Source: Fluviicoccus sp.
GTDB lineage: Bacteria; Pseudomonadota; Gammaproteobacteria; Pseudomonadales; Moraxellaceae
Direction of reading: 5' to 3'
NCBI RefSeq assembly: GCF_030646115.1
Contig: NZ_JAUSMX010000015.1
Location: forward strand, 1-64,000
DNA: 64,000 nucleotides
Shown here: piece by piece, positions 1 to 8,935 of the stretch
Layout of the letters: the number at the start of each line of letters is the position of its first letter
Numbering within the stretch: the first letter of the stretch is position 1
Made by a program: the position numbers and the translations under genes
Notes under the pieces: model-generated
Database searches by the model: none
Told to the model about the DNA's origin: nothing
Seen by the model: the letters and a program-made list of their open reading frames with translations, nothing else

Positions 1-1
1 T

Positions 2-29
2 TTTCTAAGCTGCCTACGCGGCAGTGAAC
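2..29 (-). CRISPR. First (leader-proximal) repeat of a type I-F CRISPR array; array continues off the left edge
   Basis: Read on the minus strand, this 28-base unit starts GTTCACTGCC and ends GCTTAGAAA, with the inner palindrome CTGCCGCGTAGGCAG. That is the classic I-F repeat recognised by Cas6f. It lies directly downstream of cas6f and an AT-rich leader, in the usual I-F order. Only one repeat is inside the window, so spacer number and targets cannot be read here. The orientation implies that this is the newest end of the array. Confidence 0.9.
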
Positions 30-158
30 TACAGCCTTTTGATTCTACCACTCTAATTTTTAAAGAAAAAACAGCGCCCCACGTCCAAAGCCCTTTATTA
101 GAGCCTAGTACGTAAGTCGCTGTTTTAATTGAGGTCGCTACAGACTCTCAAAAAATGG
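30..158 (-). promoter_or_regulatory. CRISPR leader between cas6f and the first repeat
   Basis: This 129-base non-coding stretch lies between the cas6f stop and the first repeat. It is AT-rich on its repeat-proximal side, with runs of A and T around positions 55-72, as expected of a leader carrying the array promoter and the adaptation signals. I could not assign a clean -35/-10 pair or a consensus IHF site by eye. The call rests on position and composition. Confidence 0.65.
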
Positions 159-722
159 TCAAAACCAGGGGACGGTTGCCGTGCTGCTTAAGCCATAACA
201 ACCGAACTCCCCTGCCCTTGCCACATCCACTAAAGGACCATGCTCAATGAATAAGCGGAAATGCTGACCGGTGCTGACACTGCGCAATGAAACGAAAGGC
301 AGAGTCAACTGTTCTCCCGCATCATCCGGGAAACGGGCACGCAACTCCGCCTCACCGACCTCGTGTCGTTTCATATACCGCCGCCGCAATCGCTCCGGAT
401 TACTCTGCGCTTGTACACGCCGCACCACCCGATATTTCACATTTGCAGGGACAGGCTCAATTTTCCCCACGCAAACATGATCCCTCATCCCGGTCAGCCA
501 GTCCGAACCCATCAAAACATCCAGTTGTTCAGCAGAACCATGCAGGCGCAGTTTGTCACCCAGATAGGGCCGATCCGACCCGGCATCAGGAAAACTGACA
601 CCAATACGGTTATTCCCGGTCTGCACCAAAGCACGGTGCAACTTGCTGAACAAGGCATTCATCAACTGGCTGGGCACAAACTCCGGATCGGGGCGCAAGC
701 CAATCTCCAGAAAATAGTCCAT
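159..722 (-). CDS. cas6f: Cas6f (Csy4) CRISPR RNA endoribonuclease
   Basis: This 187-residue protein cuts the I-F pre-crRNA at the base of each repeat hairpin and stays bound to the 3' end of the crRNA in the surveillance complex. The length matches the family. His29 and Ser148, the positions of the catalytic dyad in the Pseudomonas enzyme, are both present (SKLHR and SLRSVS). An arginine-rich helix near residues 111-119 fits the role of gripping the hairpin. It is the last gene of the cas operon, 3 bases after csy3, and the array it processes starts 129 bases downstream. Confidence 0.95.
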   Translation of the reverse strand: MDYFLEIGLRPDPEFVPSQLMNALFSKLHRALVQTGNNRIGVSFPDAGSDRPYLGDKLRLHGSAEQLDVLMGSDWLTGMRDHVCVGKIEPVPANVKYRVVRRVQAQSNPERLRRRYMKRHEVGEAELRARFPDDAGEQLTLPFVSLRSVSTGQHFRLFIEHGPLVDVARAGEFGCYGLSSTATVPWF

Positions 723-725
723 GGC

Positions 726-1775
726 TTAATCCTTTTCACTTTCGCCAAATACACCGCCCCGGATCAGGTTCGCCATGACGTAGTGCTGCTGTTCCGCCGC
801 AGGCACCTTGTCTTTCAGCACCCAGCTATCCAGAAGGTTGTAGAAATCCAGCTTTTCCTTAGGCTGGCGATAGGCCTTCCCCTGTGAAGTAACCGAGCCG
901 TACGGTTCCACCGCAATCGGCCCCAAGCCCGCCTCATCCGGATACCAGGTATCAATGGTGCGCAAGGCGTTGCCGATTTTTTGCGAGTGCATTGCCGCCA
1001 CATCGCCCACAGTATAGAGCGTCTTGCTCTTCTGCCCTTTCTTGTCACCGCGATCCAGAATCAGTTCCTGCGACGGAAAAACCTCTTGGCCATCACCGGC
1101 GCGGACATAAGCCACAACTTCCAGCAAGGCATAGGCCTGACCTGATAGACCCGCCTCAATCACCTGTGCCAGTTCATTCAGCGCTGCCGCAGAAGCCGCA
1201 GGGGCGGCAAAGTCACGCAAGGAAAAGTCCAGTGCATTGAATGTCCAGTGCTTTGCCGCCTGGCCGTTTTGCAATTGGCGTACTTGCACCTCAACAGCTT
1301 CAGCACCAACCCGGTTGCGCCACAAGAACCGGCCGTTCGCCAGATTGATGGCATAGCGGCGCGCCAGTTCGGCAAAGCCAAGGCCTTGTGCATAGCTCTG
1401 CACGGTTTCCAGCAGCTTGTGCTGATAGTCACTGTTATTACAAGCCGAAGGCGTTCCCGCCCCACCCAGAATCCGCAGGGTGAAACGGACTTTCAAGGTA
1501 TCGGCATCGCTTGGCAGCATGGCGACATCAACCGTTTGCAGATTAGGCGACTGGATCGAAGCATCCAGCTTGGCCGGGTCCTGATCCTTCGTTTTCAGCC
1601 GGTTGGAAATGGTGCCGCGCACCGATTTCTCCCGCACAACTACGGCAGGCCATGTCTTGCCCGCATTACGGTCATCCCATTGGCCCGCGCTGAACAAGGC
1701 ATCGGAGGGATCCAGCTTGCGTTCAAACGCGAGGACGGAAGCGGTTTTCAGGTCTTTCGAATCGGTCTTAGCCAT
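726..1775 (-). CDS. csy3: Cas7f (Csy3), backbone subunit of the I-F surveillance complex
   Basis: Csy3 polymerises along the crRNA spacer to form the backbone of the I-F Cascade complex. The product is 349 residues, close to the family's usual 330-350. I chose the ATG at 1775 (protein begins [10 protein letters not shown]) because AAGGATG lies a proper distance upstream; the reading frame extends slightly further to an ATG at 1796. The start overlaps the end of csy2 by 8 bases, suggesting translational coupling. Signature stretches such as [12 protein letters not shown] and the C-terminal [10 protein letters not shown] are typical of Csy3. Confidence 0.95.
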   Translation of the reverse strand: MAKTDSKDLKTASVLAFERKLDPSDALFSAGQWDDRNAGKTWPAVVVREKSVRGTISNRLKTKDQDPAKLDASIQSPNLQTVDVAMLPSDADTLKVRFTLRILGGAGTPSACNNSDYQHKLLETVQSYAQGLGFAELARRYAINLANGRFLWRNRVGAEAVEVQVRQLQNGQAAKHWTFNALDFSLRDFAAPAASAAALNELAQVIEAGLSGQAYALLEVVAYVRAGDGQEVFPSQELILDRGDKKGQKSKTLYTVGDVAAMHSQKIGNALRTIDTWYPDEAGLGPIAVEPYGSVTSQGKAYRQPKEKLDFYNLLDSWVLKDKVPAAEQQHYVMANLIRGGVFGESEKD

Positions 1776-2802
1776 GATGAGCATCCTTTTGATCAACAGC
1801 GGAAATGGTGGGTTTTACAGCAAAGGGTTGTTGGACGAGATAGCGACCGGCGTCCGGTTCGGCTTGATGGAACCAGAGCAGTTGTCGCAAGTCGTCGATG
1901 CGATGCGGGCTGCGCCACTCGCCCAGGCTGAGGACGCTTTCCACAAAACGGAACGGCGTTTCAGCATCACGGGTGTTTTTAACGATGCCTGCGGGGTACA
2001 GTTCAGAGAGCGCGGCATAGCCGACGGGCAAAGGCACCAGCCAGCCGTTCTTGGAGCGGATGGACCATTTGCCTTGCAATGGTTCGTCATGCTTTTCCGG
2101 ATTGGCGGGAAGCGCTTCGCACTCGAAATTCAAACGCGAGAAATCGAGCAGCGCGTCCAGTGAAGTTGCACCGGTTGGTAGCTCGGCCAAGCGCGTTTTC
2201 AGCAGATCATCCCGCTGGATCAGGGCGAAGCCGGGCAGCAGGTGATGACGGTACTGTCGACTTACAGACTTCATATCCGCCGTGGTTTCAGGCCAGCTGA
2301 TCAAGGTGGCGGGAGGGCGGCCGTAGGTAAGCGTTACCGGCAGGATGCTGCCGCCCGCCAGCCGCATGGCGCAGGCGTGGCCATACAACCGGCTTGCCAG
2401 CCATTCCGCGTTGTTCTCGTCGCTGGCACAGGAAGCCGCTTCTTCGCCATAGACGCCGATGACCAGCGTCACTTCGAGATGCGCCCGCCCCTCTTCCACA
2501 ATCGCGGCGGTCTTGCCGTCTTTATCCACCGGGTTGCGGGTCAAGGCAAAAACCTGCGTCCGTTTGCCAGCCGGGGTATAGGTCTGCGGCTCAAAGCGGT
2601 GGCAAACGATACCCGCACCATCCAGCACCAGATCATGCAAGTCCTCCAGTTCGGGATCTTTGGCGACTCGCAAACCAAGGGCATGCACAAAACCGGTAAA
2701 CGCACTCGGTGGCGGAAATCCCCAGGTTAATGGACTGGATACCGCGTTGGCGTTTTGCACCCGCAGGCGCAGTAATAACAAGGCTTGAGGTGATTTCTTC
2801 AT
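1768..2802 (-). CDS. csy2: Cas5f (Csy2), 5'-handle binding subunit of the I-F complex
   Basis: Csy2 pairs with Csy1 to cap the 5' handle of the crRNA and take part in PAM recognition. The product is 344 residues. The N-terminal strand, hydrophobic and followed by [21 protein letters not shown], is characteristic of the family. The ATG at 2802 is preferred because GGAG sits 8 bases upstream; a GTG at 2808 is the alternative and would overlap the csy1 stop. With the ATG there is a 2-base gap to csy1. Confidence 0.93.
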   Translation of the reverse strand: MKKSPQALLLLRLRVQNANAVSSPLTWGFPPPSAFTGFVHALGLRVAKDPELEDLHDLVLDGAGIVCHRFEPQTYTPAGKRTQVFALTRNPVDKDGKTAAIVEEGRAHLEVTLVIGVYGEEAASCASDENNAEWLASRLYGHACAMRLAGGSILPVTLTYGRPPATLISWPETTADMKSVSRQYRHHLLPGFALIQRDDLLKTRLAELPTGATSLDALLDFSRLNFECEALPANPEKHDEPLQGKWSIRSKNGWLVPLPVGYAALSELYPAGIVKNTRDAETPFRFVESVLSLGEWRSPHRIDDLRQLLWFHQAEPDAGRYLVQQPFAVKPTISAVDQKDAHHG

Positions 2803-2804
2803 GA

Positions 2805-4124
2805 TCACATCTCCAACCGGAACAGGCTGACTTCCTGCTCAAGATCACGTTGCCATTGCAGCGTTTCGGCTTCGCCCATGGGGGTTCGATCCGTACTGAT
2901 CACCGCATTCAGCCAATTACCAAAACGGCGGGCGATTTCCTCCGGCCAATCCTTCCACTCATATTCCTTCCTGAAGTCGTCATCAGAAAAGCGGCGGTTC
3001 GGGTCCAGCCACAAAGCCTCACTGCGATCCAGCCGGCATCCCGCTTCTGCACTCCAGCCCGCAGGAAGTTCCAACAGCTCAAACGAAAACAGGAATACTT
3101 CATCGACAATCCGGGCCACCAGATCGGCGCGCTGTTGGCGGATGTTGATGTTGGTGTAATCGCCTGTCTTTTTGAGGAATTCCCGCAAGCTGCGCGTCAA
3201 CTCCCGGATAGACCTGCGCTGAAATAACCACTTGTCGAAGACGGTCGCTACTGTTGTTGGCGGCTTGAGGTCATTGGTGTGCCAGATGGGGGGCAACGAA
3301 GCCAACAGCCAGTTTTCACCATTACGCTCTGCGTTTAATTGACTAACATTTTGAGTATTTGACCCTCCAAAATTCTGAATCACCAGATCTGGATACTCCT
3401 TGAATCCTTGGGGAACAAATAGACCCAGTTTACGTGCCTCCCGGGATGCTTTGGCTGTCTCACCAAACCGGTCCTCTCTCATTTGCCAGTAAACGTGGTT
3501 TATTAGAGATGTTGGAAACAGTGGCGCCAACAGATGATAGCCGCCATCTGTTAACGGAAAAAAAATCTGTTTGGCAAGTGTGTTGCTCATTGGTTGGCTT
3601 TCACCCACCGTAATGCCAGCAAATGCCTTCATCCAACTTTCAGCCTTAGTCTGATCATCAGACAGTGCAGCCCTAACAGCATCGTCACCTTCAATTATCC
3701 GATGAAGTAAGCTTTTTCCCTTATGCTCCAGTTTTAAGAATTTATACACATCTAAAGCGGCAGCATTCCCAACAACATCATCGGTAAATACACCCTTCAG
3801 ACAAGCACTAGAAACCAGATCAAATCCCAGAGAACAGGGCAATTCAGATACAAACAAGCTCGTTGCCTGCTTTTTTGGGCTAACAGGCTTCAGATCAGGA
3901 TGTGTAAATTTGGGAGTATGAGTTGCCATCTGTATTTGGCTTACTCGAAGTGCTGCACTTGCCAGCCAAGACTCAGGCTGAAATTTATCCTCATTCTTCA
4001 GTCTTTCCTCGACATCTTCTGGTTTCAGGCTATCGAGTTTTACCTGTTTCCTTTCGTGGATAAAGGCGTGGATGACTTGCCGCCATTGGGCAGCGTCATT
4101 CTGGTGTGAGGCATCTGACTCCAT
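2805..4124 (-). CDS. csy1: Cas8f (Csy1), large subunit of the I-F complex
   Basis: This 439-residue protein is the large subunit that, with Csy2, reads the GG/CC PAM and opens target DNA. Identification rests on position between cas2-3 and csy2, length, and conserved blocks such as LGFDLVSSACLKGV and the downstream region around FGGSNTQNVSQLN. The start ATG at 4124 has a strong AAAGGAG site. Much of the gene, roughly 3,300-4,120, is visibly richer in A and T than its neighbours, which may reflect a different history or relaxed codon use. A 129-base gap without an ORF separates it from cas2-3. Confidence 0.93.
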   Translation of the reverse strand: MESDASHQNDAAQWRQVIHAFIHERKQVKLDSLKPEDVEERLKNEDKFQPESWLASAALRVSQIQMATHTPKFTHPDLKPVSPKKQATSLFVSELPCSLGFDLVSSACLKGVFTDDVVGNAAALDVYKFLKLEHKGKSLLHRIIEGDDAVRAALSDDQTKAESWMKAFAGITVGESQPMSNTLAKQIFFPLTDGGYHLLAPLFPTSLINHVYWQMREDRFGETAKASREARKLGLFVPQGFKEYPDLVIQNFGGSNTQNVSQLNAERNGENWLLASLPPIWHTNDLKPPTTVATVFDKWLFQRRSIRELTRSLREFLKKTGDYTNINIRQQRADLVARIVDEVFLFSFELLELPAGWSAEAGCRLDRSEALWLDPNRRFSDDDFRKEYEWKDWPEEIARRFGNWLNAVISTDRTPMGEAETLQWQRDLEQEVSLFRLEM

Positions 4125-4253
4125 TTCAATCTCCTTTGATTTGCCTTCTAGCGATCAACATTCAAGGACTAAGTTCTCCCCCGAATTAATACACTGCTTT
4201 TAACGATGGAAATACCCCTTATCACATCGGAGCGACGATTTGTGTCGCGGTTC

Positions 4254-7200
4254 TCAATACCGCCTCCTGAACCCCAATCCCTCATGGTACTTCCACCCTT
4301 TCGTCTCCTCCCCCTCCGCAAGCGACACCACCCCAAACCGCTCCGCACAGCGCAGTAACGGCATATCCTTCTCCGCCGCCAACGCCACCAGCGCATCCAG
4401 ATAACCCTGCTGCCGCCATAACCCCACGCCCGGCCCAAACACCGGCTCCATAGCTTCCAGAAAACTCGTGCCTAAAGGAGTCCAGCGATTCAGCTTTTCC
4501 TCATAACGACAAATTCCACACTGCTCAGCCTCTTCATCCGGCATCAACCCATACAACCGTTCCGGTTGACTGGCTCGAAAACGCGGATTCCCCTGTAACC
4601 ACCCACTCAAATGCGCTGGTGTCTCCCACCAAGCAGACGCCGGAAAGATCACAGCCTCCTTGCCCCGCAAATCATTCAGCATCAACGCCCGCAAACGGAC
4701 ATGCTCAAGATCAACCAGGCTGTCTTCAGGCTGCAATTCAGCACGCTCCTGAATACGTGGCGCGGCATTGATGCACCGCCACTCTTCCTCACGTAGCAAG
4801 TGATGCAGATCATGGCTGCCCAGCAAATACCCCTCATGCTCAAAACCGGGATGGCAGTAGGTTGCTTTACCCACCCCCTTTTCCAGGCTTTTGATATTGG
4901 TATTGAGCAGATACAGATTGGTCACGTTATAGACTTCAGGGCGATGCCGCCGAATCCGCCCCGCTAACTGGATGACCGATCGCATGGATGACGGCTCAAC
5001 AATTGCCCAGTCATAGTCATGGTCACGCCCCACTTCCGCCACCGGACTCGCCAGCACCACAAACAAATGGTTTAGCTCAGGATACTGATCCAAAGGCTCA
5101 CGAACCGCCGGATGATCAAGCACGGCAACCGGACTTTGCCGCTTGAGCACCCGGTCCAGCATCGCCTCAATATTGGAGCGCAGCAGCAAGGGATAACGCG
5201 AGTGATAGACACACAGATGTATCCGAGTATCCGCTGGCGCACCTTGGGCCAGCAGTGCCTGCGCCACATCAATCAACGGATCGATATTGGCCATGCGGAC
5301 AAGGCCGAAACTAACCCGTTTACCTGTTTTCGGATCAGCCATGCCGTTGTGTTGATGCAATACCTGCATGGGTGCCAGCAGGTGTTCCGCCCATTGCCGG
5401 GAAATATCCTGGCGCGACTTGCCCAGCGGGGGCAGATCGTGAATCTGCGCGATGCGGCGCTGGTCGGCAGTTTTCAGCTTGCTCAAACGCTTCAGCACAA
5501 AACCCTCATGCGCCTGTTTGAAATCTGCGGCCTCCATATGATCACTGGCCTGACTGCTGAATTCATCAAACCACGCACAGCAGATGTTCAACGCCAGTCC
5601 GGGAATTCCCCGGTTTTGCTGATAACTGCGCCGCCCTTCCTTGTACGCATTGAACAACCCTTCCACCAACGCTGGCGGCAAGGTGGCAGAGGACAACAAC
5701 ACCCGACTGCCCAGCATTCCCGCCCAGAACACCAGCCGGCTCAGCGCGGGCAAATCACTCAGGTCAAAATCATCCGGCTCGTCCAGCACCAGATCCGAAG
5801 TCATCAAACGAAGCATCGGGGCAATCTGGTGGCCGCCACGCGTGCTTTCGGTGGCGGGAATCAGGTGATCAATCGTGCAGGTCAAAATCGGCGCGCACAG
5901 CAGCTTGTTCGCCGCAGGATTCTGCTTCAGCCAGTCACTCAACCCGCCTTCCGGCAAACTGCTCTCGTAAGACACATAACTGTTGTCGGGAATCAGCGCC
6001 TCGGCGGACTCTGAACCGCGCATTTGCGGCGTCAGCCCTGCTGCCGAATCAGACGCATTCTGTTGCCGCTCGAAAAGCTCCCGCACCGCTGCACCGCCCA
6101 CCAGCACCGCCAGGTCATCGTCGCCGATTTCCAGCAAATCCCGGTACGCCTGCCCGGTTTGCAGGGTCAGGGTGCGCAACCCTAGTGCGATGGAAAAGCG
6201 TGCGCCGCGTTGCGGGTCGGCCAGCGCATACATGATACGCCCGTTGGCCAACGTCTTGCCGCAGCCGGTGGATGCCATGTTGATGCCGAAAAAGCCGTGA
6301 TCCTGTGAGCGAGCCTGCACAGATTCGGCGACATCAAAAGCCTTGTCCTGCCAGCGGAAACGCGCATCCGCCGAACGGCGGCGAAACCCCTTGTGCCGGC
6401 ACAGGCGCGGCAGGTTTGTATCCAACCGTGGCAATACGCCCGAGATACGCCGCGCATGGTCATCCACCCCCAGCAGGTGATTGTCCAACGGCTGCTTGAG
6501 CTTGCCTTCCTTGTCGGTATTGGCATAGGCGGGAAAAGTCTTGTCGCCCCATTTGGGATTGACGGGCAGGCTGGAGTAATGATGATCCGCCAGCATCAGA
6601 GTCAACCGTGCGAGATGCAGGGCATAGGGGTTATGCAGCCAGCTTCCGGTCAGCAGCGATTTCCGGGCATGCATGGCAGCTGCGCAATGAGCGGCTTTTT
6701 GACGCCAGGCCTCGCTGGCAAAGGGCAGGTTTTTGGCTTCGACTTTCCAACAGTCTTTCGCGCTCTTTTCATCCGGACGGGAGCCACACCACGCAGAAGA
6801 AATCTCGCCGGGTAACCTGTTCAACAGCAGTGTCGTTGGCTTGGTCTGGTCGTTAACCGGCAACCGGTGGTGGGTCACAATCAACCACCCGACTGCTTGC
6901 GCCAGCGGGGGTAGTTGCCTGAATGGATTCTGCGGCGGCCTTTCACCCGGCTTGCTTTCTCCATCTTTTGCCACAGCATCGAGCCAGCGCAAATCCGCCT
7001 TGCCAGCGCCAAGGGAGGCTAATCCTTGTAACCATGCTGCATCGCCAACTTTGTCGCCAAACGACAGCACAAAGGCCTCAAACAGGCGCAAAGACACCCA
7101 TTCATGCCGGTAGGCATCAGCAATCGCGGTCGCCTTCTTCAGCTTGTCCTGAAAGGCTTTGTTGGCTTTGCCGAAGTCGTGCCAAAGTGCGGCCATCCGA

Positions 7201-7547
7201 GCCAACAACTTGATATCCTCAGCGGTATGCCAGTCGTTTTCATCCTGCGCACGCAACACATCGCGCGTCGTTGTATTGGTGGGAACCGCACCCTGCTCGT
7301 TGAACTGACTGGCATCACCGACGATCCACATCAATTCGCTGTGATCCAACCCGCGAATCCAGTGGCATGCCACCGCTGTATTCTTGCGCGCCGTCTTTTT
7401 CAGTAGCTTCCGCAGGGTATCCACCCCCTGTTGAGTGATTGGCGTCTGCCACGTCCGTTCGCCACGCCGCTCGGCAAACTGATCCAGAATCCGCCGTGTT
7501 TCAGTTAATGCCCGTTTTGAACATTGGGACACCAGCAAAATATTCAT
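4254..7547 (-). CDS. cas3: Cas2-3 fusion: adaptation subunit joined to HD nuclease-helicase
   Basis: This 1,097-residue protein degrades Cascade-marked DNA and, through its N-terminal Cas2 domain (about residues 1-90), joins Cas1 in spacer capture. The HD nuclease motif is intact (LWHDFGKA, His123-Asp124), as are further metal-binding histidines (THH near 227, ADHH near 322). The helicase has a Walker A motif (STGCGKT, ending near 432), a DEPDD box and LSSATLP. The fusion is diagnostic of subtype I-F1. The start overlaps the cas1 stop by 4 bases (ATGA), so translation is coupled. All key residues are present, so interference should be functional. Confidence 0.96.
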   Translation of the reverse strand: MNILLVSQCSKRALTETRRILDQFAERRGERTWQTPITQQGVDTLRKLLKKTARKNTAVACHWIRGLDHSELMWIVGDASQFNEQGAVPTNTTTRDVLRAQDENDWHTAEDIKLLARMAALWHDFGKANKAFQDKLKKATAIADAYRHEWVSLRLFEAFVLSFGDKVGDAAWLQGLASLGAGKADLRWLDAVAKDGESKPGERPPQNPFRQLPPLAQAVGWLIVTHHRLPVNDQTKPTTLLLNRLPGEISSAWCGSRPDEKSAKDCWKVEAKNLPFASEAWRQKAAHCAAAMHARKSLLTGSWLHNPYALHLARLTLMLADHHYSSLPVNPKWGDKTFPAYANTDKEGKLKQPLDNHLLGVDDHARRISGVLPRLDTNLPRLCRHKGFRRRSADARFRWQDKAFDVAESVQARSQDHGFFGINMASTGCGKTLANGRIMYALADPQRGARFSIALGLRTLTLQTGQAYRDLLEIGDDDLAVLVGGAAVRELFERQQNASDSAAGLTPQMRGSESAEALIPDNSYVSYESSLPEGGLSDWLKQNPAANKLLCAPILTCTIDHLIPATESTRGGHQIAPMLRLMTSDLVLDEPDDFDLSDLPALSRLVFWAGMLGSRVLLSSATLPPALVEGLFNAYKEGRRSYQQNRGIPGLALNICCAWFDEFSSQASDHMEAADFKQAHEGFVLKRLSKLKTADQRRIAQIHDLPPLGKSRQDISRQWAEHLLAPMQVLHQHNGMADPKTGKRVSFGLVRMANIDPLIDVAQALLAQGAPADTRIHLCVYHSRYPLLLRSNIEAMLDRVLKRQSPVAVLDHPAVREPLDQYPELNHLFVVLASPVAEVGRDHDYDWAIVEPSSMRSVIQLAGRIRRHRPEVYNVTNLYLLNTNIKSLEKGVGKATYCHPGFEHEGYLLGSHDLHHLLREEEWRCINAAPRIQERAELQPEDSLVDLEHVRLRALMLNDLRGKEAVIFPASAWWETPAHLSGWLQGNPRFRASQPERLYGLMPDEEAEQCGICRYEEKLNRWTPLGTSFLEAMEPVFGPGVGLWRQQGYLDALVALAAEKDMPLLRCAERFGVVSLAEGEETKGWKYHEGLGFRRRY

Positions 7548-8518
7548 GCCGGTTTCCCCACGGTCTGCGCAATCGTCTTCAGGCTGTCGATCATGAAATC
7601 GAGCGACTCGGTACGGTTCAGGTTGTCCGTGCAGGCATTTCGGAAGGCTTGCGCATCATCACCGCGCATGGCGGAAATGAAGGCCTGCGGCAAAACCACC
7701 GCGTCCTTGACCAGATCGGCCACATCAAAGACCAACGCCCCGCGCCGGGTTTTACCATGCAAAACCGCCAGCCCGTGCGGCAGGCCCAGCACCCAGCAGG
7801 CGCTGGCCGCCAATCCATAGGCCAGATAATTGCCATGATCCAGAAACCGGTTGGCCGGATCGCCGCCAGAGCCATTTTTCGCTCGGATGAAGTCGCCGTA
7901 TTTGACCGCCTGCGCAGCCAAGGCAAACAAGGCTTTGCTAAGCCGGGCTTCTTCCGTCAACAATGAGGCATTATCCGGCTGAAGTTCAATCCGAGCGGAG
8001 GACTGCCCCAGAACATCCTCAAGCCGGGCTTTATCCACCAGAAAACCGGCATCCCGCAAGGGCCGGCTTTTCAACCATTGTTCACGAATCTGACCCAGCC
8101 GCAGTTGCTGCAACTGTTTGGCGGCTTGCAAGCGCAGGGCATCATCGAACCAGAACTTGACCCATGGTTGCAAGTATTCCGTCGGCCGGTATTCGCTTTG
8201 GGGTGTGAACCAGGCTACGTCAAAATCTGTTTCATTGGCGCTGAAAAGCGGCGTTCCATTGCCCCCGCAGAATCCGACCAACACCCCGGCCTTGGCCAAC
8301 TCGCGCATGGCTGCTTGTGTCACGGAAGTTCCCGTGCCTAATAAAACCGTCGTCGTGTTAGCAATCGGGATATTCCAGTAAGCCGATCGCTTGCCTTCGT
8401 CCGTCACGAATTCGACGCGGCCGCCATTCAATAAAACCCGGCAATGTTCCAAGTAATAAAGATTGGCGCGTTTTGAATGGAGAATGGTCTTGAGGTCGGA
8501 GGGGGAAAACTCATCCAT
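7544..8518 (-). CDS. cas1: Cas1, integrase for spacer acquisition (I-F)
   Basis: Cas1 inserts new spacers at the leader end of the array, together with the Cas2 domain of the next gene. The product is 324 residues, the normal size for I-F Cas1. The C-terminal helical domain shows the conserved stretch from DHGNYLAYG through LPHGLAVLHGK to FDVADLVKD, holding the catalytic His and acidic residues. It is the first gene of the operon; the promoter must lie in 8,519-8,640, where I could not single out a clear -35/-10 pair. Confidence 0.95.
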   Translation of the reverse strand: MDEFSPSDLKTILHSKRANLYYLEHCRVLLNGGRVEFVTDEGKRSAYWNIPIANTTTVLLGTGTSVTQAAMRELAKAGVLVGFCGGNGTPLFSANETDFDVAWFTPQSEYRPTEYLQPWVKFWFDDALRLQAAKQLQQLRLGQIREQWLKSRPLRDAGFLVDKARLEDVLGQSSARIELQPDNASLLTEEARLSKALFALAAQAVKYGDFIRAKNGSGGDPANRFLDHGNYLAYGLAASACWVLGLPHGLAVLHGKTRRGALVFDVADLVKDAVVLPQAFISAMRGDDAQAFRNACTDNLNRTESLDFMIDSLKTIAQTVGKPA

Positions 8519-8626
8519 GATGAAGACTCATGCCAGCGGAAGATGCTTGATCTAAGCACATGACGCGCTTCGCTTCCACGCAAATGACAATACAAGCGAC
8601 GCAAACCGTCGCCATCAAACAAAGGG

Positions 8627-8890
8627 CTAATCCGTATCCTGAAATTGCCCTATTACTTCCGCCAGTTCCTCCGCCGGATACTCAGCCAAGGACGTGATGA
8701 TCGGCGCAAATATCCCTCATTTCCGATGCCGACACGCCAACCATCCCAGCCGCCTGCACCAACCCGATACGCCCATCCCGAAGCAGCATCAGCCTCGGGT
8801 GAATAAACGGCTTTCCTTGCCAATGTCGACCTCCCTCAGCAACCCCAACTCCACCAGCGCCTTCAAATAGCGTAAAGGCGTCTGCCGCAT
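8627..8890 (-). pseudogene. Decayed remnant: Fic-family C-terminal tail followed by a UPF0175-like antitoxin fragment
   Basis: Three minus-strand reading frames joined by frameshifts give a sensible composite. From 8,890 one frame reads MRQTPLRYLKALVELGLLREV, resembling the winged-helix tail of Fic proteins. It shifts frame into GKPFIHPRLMLLRDGRIGLV, and then QAAGMVGVSASEMRDIC, which resembles the helix-turn-helix of UPF0175 antitoxins. A last shift leads to LAEYPAEELAEVIGQFQDTD and a stop at 8,627. No single frame covers the region. The family matches are from memory of typical motifs and are tentative; that this is broken coding sequence is more secure. Confidence 0.4.
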
Positions 8891-8935
8891 GGCTACCCCG
8901 CATCTTCTACATTTCCAATCCGGCAATACGGTCCC

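Noticed and set aside
1-8518. Tn7-like CRISPR-associated transposon (I-F3)
   Set aside because: Cas1 and a full Cas2-3 with HD and helicase motifs are present and no tnsA/B/C or tniQ genes are seen, so this is an ordinary defence locus.
8428-8622. Short minus-strand ORF upstream of cas1 as an accessory cas gene
   Set aside because: It overlaps the cas1 start in another frame and has no recognisable motif; it probably lies in the promoter region and old debris.
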